From an uncultured Bacilli bacterium (GTDB lineage Bacteria; Bacillota_I; Bacilli_A; RF39; UBA660): DNA of 39,713 nt. The stretch's first letter is position 1, and each line of letters begins with the position of its first letter. The notes beneath the pieces were generated by a model that was not told the origin of the DNA, did no database searches, and saw only the letters and a list, made by a program, of their open reading frames with translations. The position numbers and the translations under genes are program-made. This document shows positions 34,941 to 39,713 of this stretch, piece by piece. The stretch is from positions 1 through 39,713 of the forward strand of contig CALVVO010000006.1 in assembly GCA_944363885.1 (NCBI GenBank), read 5' to 3'.

Positions 34941-36377
34941 ATGAAGAGTTTAATAGGTAGAGAATGGAGAGATTCTAGCGACGGAAAAGTAATAGAAGTT
35001 TACAATCCAGCTACGAATGAATTAATTGATACAGTACCAAGTTTAACAAAAGAAGATGTAGAACAAGCAATTGATTATGCAGATGCGCACCAAAAAGAAT
35101 GGGAAGCAAAATCTGTAATAGAAAGATGTGCAGTATTATCAAAATTTGCTGAGTTAGTTGAACAAAATAAAGACGAATTAGCTTTATTATTAAGTAAAGA
35201 AACTGGAAAGCCAATTAAAGAAGCATATAATGAAATTGCTAATATACAAATTGGAGTTCCTGGATACGTTGAAAAAGTAAAACACGAATATGGAGACATA
35301 ATATATAGAGGAACAGAGGCAGGACAAGAAAACACAATTCAATATACAATACAACAACCATTAGGTGTAGTTGTAGCCATAATTCCGTTTAATTTCCCAA
35401 GTGATATATTTATTAACAAAGTACCACCTGCATTATTAATGGGAAATGCAGTAATACTAAAACCTGCAAGTGTAAACCCATTAACATTAACTAGATATGT
35501 TGAATTATTAGTTGAAGCAGGAGTTCCAGCTGGAATAATATCAGTAGTGCACGGAAGCGGATCAGTAGTTGGTAAAACTTTAACATCTAGCAAAAAAGTT
35601 GACATGGTAAGCTTAACTGGATCAACTGCTGCTGGTATAGATGCTGCTAAAAATTGTGCTGAACATTGTGCACATAGTTCATTAGAATTAGGTGGAAATG
35701 ACGCCTTCATACTATGTGCAGATGGAGATATGGATTTAGCAATAGAAGAAACAGTTTGGGGAAGACTATATAATACTGGACAAGTTTGCTGTGCTTCAAA
35801 AAGATTTCTTATTGAAAATTCAGTAAAAGATGAATATATTAGAAGAATGGTAGAAAAAATAAATTCTTTAAAAGTTGGAAATCCACAAGATATGGGAACT
35901 GATATTGGATGTTTAGTAAGTGAAGAAGCAGCAATAGAAGTTGAGAGACAAGTAAACGAAACAATAGCTGCAGGAGCTAAACTCGTTATAGGTGGAAAAA
36001 GAAATGGTGCATTTTATGAACCAACAATTTTGGATAATGTAACACCAGATATGGAAGTTGCAAAAGACATGGAAATTTTTGGCCCAGTAATTTCAGTAAT
36101 AGGATTTGATAATTTAGAAGAAGCAATAAAGATTGCTAATACATCAATATATGGTTTATCAGGATCAATTATAACAAAAGATATAAGCAAAGCTATTAAA
36201 GTTAGCGAAAAAATGGAATGTGGTGGTTTTGTTATCAATGGAGCATCATTCTTCCGTTCATTCGAGCAACCATTTGGTGGATGGAAATATTCTGGAATTG
36301 GTAACGAAGGAATAATGACGACACTAAAAGAAATGTCTAGAATGAAAACAGTAATTTTAAAAAATGTAACAAAATAA
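34941..36377 (+). CDS. NAD(P)-dependent aldehyde dehydrogenase
   Basis: 478 residues, ALDH superfamily. Cofactor region IPFNFPSDIFINKVPPALLM and LKPASVNPLTL, GSTAAG, catalytic Glu in SLELGGNDAF (about 251), nucleophile in NTGQVCCASKRF (about 282-283), and EIFGPVISVIGF with GWKYSGIGNEG at the C-terminus. Oxidises an aldehyde to an acid; the sequence is of the succinate-semialdehyde/lactaldehyde/glyceraldehyde type (E..GPV, FGG.K.SG), but no specific substrate can be read. Begins 11 bases after the FIST gene and is 10 bases before the next SDR gene, so the three are co-transcribed. Confidence 0.93.
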   Translation: MKSLIGREWRDSSDGKVIEVYNPATNELIDTVPSLTKEDVEQAIDYADAHQKEWEAKSVIERCAVLSKFAELVEQNKDELALLLSKETGKPIKEAYNEIANIQIGVPGYVEKVKHEYGDIIYRGTEAGQENTIQYTIQQPLGVVVAIIPFNFPSDIFINKVPPALLMGNAVILKPASVNPLTLTRYVELLVEAGVPAGIISVVHGSGSVVGKTLTSSKKVDMVSLTGSTAAGIDAAKNCAEHCAHSSLELGGNDAFILCADGDMDLAIEETVWGRLYNTGQVCCASKRFLIENSVKDEYIRRMVEKINSLKVGNPQDMGTDIGCLVSEEAAIEVERQVNETIAAGAKLVIGGKRNGAFYEPTILDNVTPDMEVAKDMEIFGPVISVIGFDNLEEAIKIANTSIYGLSGSIITKDISKAIKVSEKMECGGFVINGASFFRSFEQPFGGWKYSGIGNEGIMTTLKEMSRMKTVILKNVTK

Positions 36378-36387
36378 AGGAGATAAA

Positions 36388-37146
36388 ATGTTTGATTATA
36401 AAGGTAAGGTAGTACTAGTTTCAGGTGCGTCATCTGGTTTAGGTGCACAAATGGCAAAAGGTTATGCAAAACAAGGAGCAACATTAATTATCACAGCTAG
36501 AAGAGTTGAAAAACTTGAACAAGTAGCAGAAGAGATAAGAGCAACTGGAGTAGAATGTTACCCAATAAAATGTGATGTAACCGACGTAGAAAGCATTAAA
36601 ACAATGGCGGAAGAAGTAAAATCCAAAACAGGTAAAGTTGATGTTTTAGTTAATTGTGCTGGGAGTGCCAAAAACGCTGGCGTACTAACTATGACAGATG
36701 AAGAATGGGATTTTACTATTAAAACTGATATGACAAGCTTATTTTACGTAACAAGAGAAATTGGAAAATTAATGAAAGAAAATAATTATGGGCGTATCAT
36801 TAATATTGCATCAATGTATGGAATGGTAGGAAATATGGCTATGGACACAGTGGCATATCATACAAGTAAAGGTGGAGTTATAAACTTTACAAGAGCAGTA
36901 GCAGCCGAACTTGCAAAATACAATATAACATGTAATGCAATTTGCCCTGGATATTTTGATACAGAACTCACTCATGAAACGCTTATAACAGACGAATTTA
37001 CAGCATATATGAAATCAACGGTTCCATTAGGCAGATATGGAAAAGAAGGAGAGCTAAATGCAGCAGCAATATTTCTTGGAAGTGAAGAAGCAAGTTATGT
37101 TACAGGGGCTATACTTCCTGTAGATGGTGGGTACACTGCAGTATAA
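36388..37146 (+). CDS. SDR-family oxidoreductase (gluconate 5-dehydrogenase-like)
   Basis: 252 residues, classical SDR. Cofactor motif GASSGLG (14-20), NCAG, catalytic Ser in IINIASMYGMVG, and YHTSK with catalytic Tyr and Lys, then AICPGYFDTELT. The ARR after the second strand (TARRVEKLEQV) favours NADP(H). SMYGMVGN and the PGYFDTEL end are those of the gluconate 5-dehydrogenase/2-deoxy-D-gluconate 3-dehydrogenase-like branch common in gut Firmicutes. The substrate is likely a polyol or sugar-acid keto form, by family only. Ribosome binding site AAAGGAG right after the ALDH stop. Confidence 0.88.
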   Translation: MFDYKGKVVLVSGASSGLGAQMAKGYAKQGATLIITARRVEKLEQVAEEIRATGVECYPIKCDVTDVESIKTMAEEVKSKTGKVDVLVNCAGSAKNAGVLTMTDEEWDFTIKTDMTSLFYVTREIGKLMKENNYGRIINIASMYGMVGNMAMDTVAYHTSKGGVINFTRAVAAELAKYNITCNAICPGYFDTELTHETLITDEFTAYMKSTVPLGRYGKEGELNAAAIFLGSEEASYVTGAILPVDGGYTAV

Positions 37147-37167
37147 AATAGATAGAAAGGAAAAAAT

Positions 37168-37908
37168 ATGTTAGAAGATAAAGTTGCAATAATTACAGGT
37201 GGAACAAGAGGAATAGGTTTTGCGACTGCAAAAAAATTTTTAGAAAATGGGGCTAAAGTTGTAATATTTGGAACTAAAGTCCAATCAGTTAATGAAGCAG
37301 TAGAAAAACTTAAAACTTTAAATAACAAATATGATGTAATAGGATTTTATCCAAATCTTACATGTGAAAGCGAAATAAAAAACATTTTTGAAGAAATAGA
37401 AAAAAAGTATGGTAAAATTGACATATTAGTAAATAACGCCGGAATTTCTTCTAAAACAAAAATAGAAGAATATACCGAAGAAGAATATGATCAAATATCC
37501 AATTTAAATATAAAAGCAGTATTTACTTGTTCCAAATTAGTAATACCATATTTGAAAAAAACCAAAGGCGTAATTTTAAATACAAGTTCAATGGTAAGTA
37601 TATACGGACAAACAGCAGGTGTTATGTATCCTGCAAGCAAATTTGCAGTTAATGGAATTACAAAATCTCTTTCAAGAGAATTAGCGCCTTATGGAATAAG
37701 AGTTAATGCAATTGCTCCAGGTATAATTGAAACAGATATGGTAAAAAATTTACCAAAAGAAATAATTGAGCCTTTAATTAAAACTATTCCACTTGGTAGA
37801 ATAGGAACACCTGAAGATATAGCAAATGGATTTTTATTTCTTGCTAGCGATTTGGCAAGTTATGTCACAGGTGAGATATTATCTATAGATGGAGCTGCAA
37901 GAAGTTAA
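37168..37908 (+). CDS. SDR-family oxidoreductase (FabG-like)
   Basis: 246 residues. GGTRGIG cofactor motif, NNAGIS, catalytic Ser in ILNTSSMVSIYG and YPASK, then NAIAPGIIETDM and the ending YVTGEILSIDGA. The overall form is that of FabG (3-oxoacyl-ACP reductase) and of many sugar and alcohol dehydrogenases; with no fatty-acid genes nearby and ALDH plus another SDR upstream, a role in the same catabolic path is more likely than fatty-acid synthesis (inference). TFGTKV after the second strand does not settle NAD versus NADP. A terminator follows, closing the operon. Confidence 0.88.
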   Translation: MLEDKVAIITGGTRGIGFATAKKFLENGAKVVIFGTKVQSVNEAVEKLKTLNNKYDVIGFYPNLTCESEIKNIFEEIEKKYGKIDILVNNAGISSKTKIEEYTEEEYDQISNLNIKAVFTCSKLVIPYLKKTKGVILNTSSMVSIYGQTAGVMYPASKFAVNGITKSLSRELAPYGIRVNAIAPGIIETDMVKNLPKEIIEPLIKTIPLGRIGTPEDIANGFLFLASDLASYVTGEILSIDGAARS

Positions 37909-37924
37909 TTCAAATATTTTTTGT

Positions 37925-37957
37925 ACCATTGTCAAAGTTATTTTGTCAATGGTTTTT
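37925..37957 (+). terminator. Terminator of the FIST-ALDH-SDR operon
   Basis: ACCATTG (37925-37931) pairs with CAATGGT (37947-37953), with TCAAA/TTTTG extending the stem inside, followed by TTTTT. 37958-38067 is AT-rich; a short AAAAAAACTTC/TTTTT patch is seen but no clear feature. Confidence 0.75.
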
Positions 37958-38067
37958 GTATAAGAAAACCCCCAGATTAGTGGATATTTATTATTTATTA
38001 AAAAAACTTCTATTAGTTTTTTAATATTTATCAAGTATAATGTTAAGCGGAAAAAGGAGAGATATAT

Positions 38068-38700
38068 ATGAAAGTATTTGACTGGACAACAAATATTGAT
38101 AAAAATGAATTAAATGAAGTTATTAAAATGATAAATAATGATGGGATAATAATATTTCCTACAGAAACTGTATATGGAATAGGTGTTAATGCAAAAAGCG
38201 AAAAAGCCATAAAAAAATTATATGAAACAAAATTACGTCCTAAAAATAAACCATTTAGTGTATTAGTTAAAGATAAAAAAATGATAAATAGTTTAGCTGA
38301 AATAAGTAATAATATTGAAAAATCTATAATAAAAAAATTTATGCCTGGTGAAATAACCTTAATTTTAAATAAAAGAAAATGTATGTCAAACTTATTAACA
38401 GCAAATAAAAAAACAATAGGAATAAGAATACCTAACAATAATATAGCTTTAACTATATTAAAAAAGTCTAAAATTCCCTTAGCCACTTCAAGTGCAAATT
38501 TATCTGGGGAAGAAATTTTAAACGATGTAAATTCATTAAAAAAAGTATTTGAAAATAAAGTAGACATAATTATTGTTTCAAATTGCAAATTTGGCTTACT
38601 GCCATCCACTATAGTACAGGTAAAAGATGATAAAATAAACATTATAAGAGAAGGAAGTATTACATTAGAACAAATAAAGAAAAAAATATTTATGAAGTAA
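38068..38700 (+). CDS. ywlC: Threonylcarbamoyl-AMP synthase (TsaC/YwlC/Sua5-like)
   Basis: Makes threonylcarbamoyl-AMP from Thr, bicarbonate and ATP, the first step of t6A37 in ANN-decoding tRNAs. 210 residues, the size of TsaC rather than of full Sua5 (about 340), so the C-terminal Sua5 domain is missing. YrdC-fold landmarks: GIIIFPTETVYGIGVNAKSE, KLRPKNKPFSVLV (the K.R...KP nucleotide-binding motif) and PLATSSANLSG. Strong AAAGGAGAG. It is followed at once by the PBP gene. Third-position use is more mixed than in the operons upstream. Confidence 0.93.
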   Translation: MKVFDWTTNIDKNELNEVIKMINNDGIIIFPTETVYGIGVNAKSEKAIKKLYETKLRPKNKPFSVLVKDKKMINSLAEISNNIEKSIIKKFMPGEITLILNKRKCMSNLLTANKKTIGIRIPNNNIALTILKKSKIPLATSSANLSGEEILNDVNSLKKVFENKVDIIIVSNCKFGLLPSTIVQVKDDKINIIREGSITLEQIKKKIFMK

Positions 38701-38757
38701 ATTTAAATACTGTTTATATATATCTTGATAAAAACATATACTTTTAAAGGTGATAAT

Positions 38758-39660
38758 ATGTTTCAATCTTTACAAAACAGTAGAATAAGACAGGTTTTAA
38801 TAATTATAGTTCTATTATTTATATTTGTAATTATAAGAGTTTTTTATGTACAAGTATTTGAATATGAAAAGTTAAATGAACTTGCAGAAAATTTGTGGAG
38901 TAGAAATTTACCTGTACAAGCAGACAGAGGATTAATACTTGATAGAAATGGCAAAGTTATTGCCGGAAATGTTACCACTTCATCGTTAGTATTAGTTCCA
39001 AACCAAATAAAAAACAAAGAAGAAGTGGCAGAAAAACTTGCAGACATATTAGGAGTTAGTTACGAAGAGATGTACAAACACGTTTCAAAGAAAACTTCAA
39101 TAGAAAGAGTTCATCCAGAGGGCAGAGGTTTAAGTTATGAAATAGCAGATGAAATAAATTCACTAAACTATGATGGAGTTTATTTATTAAAAGAAACTGA
39201 AAGATATTATAATTACCTAGATATTTTAAGCCACGTTATCGGATATGTTGGTATAGATAATCAAGGATTAAGTGGATTAGAACTTTTATATGATGATGTA
39301 TTAACAGGAGAAAACGGAAGCATAAAATACTTTTCAGATGGCAAAGGACAAAAATTAGAAATAGGTGAAGTTTACGAATCACCACAAAGTGGAATGAACA
39401 TAACACTTACAATAGATTTAAACATACAACTAGCATTATCAAATGAACTAGAAAATGCTATGACTAAATACAACGCAGAAGGTGCGATTGGAATAGTTAT
39501 GAATCCAAAAACAGGAGAAATATTAGCAATGGAAAGTAAGCCGAGTTTCAACCAATCAAACTATCAAGATTATAGTATAGAAACAATAAATCGTAATTTA
39601 GCAATATGGAGCAATTTTGAACCAGGTTCAACTTTTAAGCACGTACCTACCATACAGTGA
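38758..39660 (+). pseudogene. SpoVD/PBP2B-like class B penicillin-binding protein, cut after the active site
   Basis: 300 codons. Membrane anchor at about 11-30, PBP dimer domain (VQADRGLILDRNGKVIAGNV, ETERYYNYLDILSHVIGYVG), then the start of the transpeptidase domain: GAIGIVMNPKTGEILAMESK, and NFEPGSTFK, where S291 of STFK is the catalytic serine. Six residues later (HVPTIQ) the frame ends in TGA, whereas homologs continue for 250-350 residues with SxN and KTG motifs. It cannot be an active transpeptidase as read. No downstream frame resumes the homology within the remaining 53 bases. Start ATG 38758 follows AAAGGTG; the TTG at 38725 is rejected. SpoVD-type PBPs act in spore cortex synthesis; a PBP2B (septal) identity is possible. 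Confidence 0.8.
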
Positions 39661-39671
39661 CCATATAAAAC

Positions 39672-39703
39672 AAAGGAAAGAGAGCATTCTCTTTCCTTTA
39701 GTT
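39672..39703. terminator. Strong hairpin at window end
   Basis: AAAGGAAAGAGA pairs perfectly over 12 bases with TCTCTTTCCTTT across GCAT. Only AGTTTT follows on the plus strand; the minus strand has a weaker tract. It resembles a gene-end terminator but follows directly on the broken PBP. Confidence 0.6.
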
Positions 39704-39713
39704 TTCTTCATCT

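Noticed and set aside
38043-38642. 199-codon minus-strand frame across ywlC
   Set aside because: Antisense to a clear TsaC-family gene; the Phe/Ile-rich translation is what the complement of AT-rich coding sequence gives.
39658-39660. TGA read as Trp (Mollicutes code) to extend the PBP
   Set aside because: Read-through gives unrelated sequence (PYKTKERE...), and TGA is a true stop in several genes here (murD, the ybxB-like gene, the DUF308-like gene), with Trp encoded by TGG.
1-39713. CRISPR array, integrase, toxin-antitoxin pair or rRNA gene
   Set aside because: No regularly spaced repeats, no recombinase motifs, no rRNA consensus segments were seen on either strand; RhuM and the transposase relic are the only accessory signals.

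Overview
This is about 39.7 kb of strongly AT-rich chromosome from a low-GC Gram-positive (Bacillota) bacterium. The gene order rlmB-sigH-secE-nusG-rplK-rplA-rplJ-rplL-(ybxB-like methyltransferase)-rpoB-rpoC is that of Bacillus-type genomes, without yacP and rpmG. A T-box, an L10 leader, spoVS, a SigH-type sigma factor, a SpoVD-like PBP and murD point to a walled, possibly spore-forming member of Bacilli, perhaps one of the uncultured gut lineages near Erysipelotrichales/RF39 (lineage is inference). TGA is a real stop and Trp is TGG, so the genetic code is standard.

Layout. 1-1190: an accessory left edge on the minus strand holds two RhuM-family genes (one cut by the window edge, one C-terminally truncated), a 51-codon ORF between them, and a frameshifted 5' fragment of uvrB that still has a strong promoter with a LexA-like box. 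1201-3637: T-box-controlled serS and a degenerate polysaccharide-deacetylase-like protein, both T3/G-rich. 3638-4222: a gene-poor scar with a probable IS110-type transposase relic; codon and strand composition changes abruptly across it. 4223-8600: a DUF308-like membrane protein, spoVS, an orphan prepilin and uvrA. 8841-12349: yvlD-like, lgt, trxB, rlmB and sigH. 12420-23579: the transcription/translation block secE to rpoC, with four recognisable internal promoters, a candidate L1/L11 leader and an L10 leader. 23651-27983: frr, argS, an HD-domain gene, tRNA-Arg(CCU) on the minus strand, and murD. 28092-33613: an envelope cassette of one membrane-anchored protein with three repeats, two lipoproteins and an MBOAT/DHHW O-acyltransferase pair. 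33757-37908: a four-gene operon of a FIST protein, an aldehyde dehydrogenase and two SDR oxidoreductases. 38068-39660: tsaC/ywlC and a SpoVD-like PBP whose reading frame stops six residues after its catalytic STFK motif, followed by a hairpin at the window end.

Most promising observations: RpoB naturally carries Lys and Asp at the E. coli Q513 and H526 positions, which predicts intrinsic rifampicin resistance; the uvrB fragment with an SOS-like promoter that now points into rhuM; a matching LexA-like box in the uvrA promoter; the FIST-ALDH-SDR-SDR operon with a palindrome in its promoter; a 59-residue acidic tail on L11; the triplicated extracellular domain; and the compositional break at about 3.6-4.2 kb. 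All statements come from reading the sequence; no database search was run.
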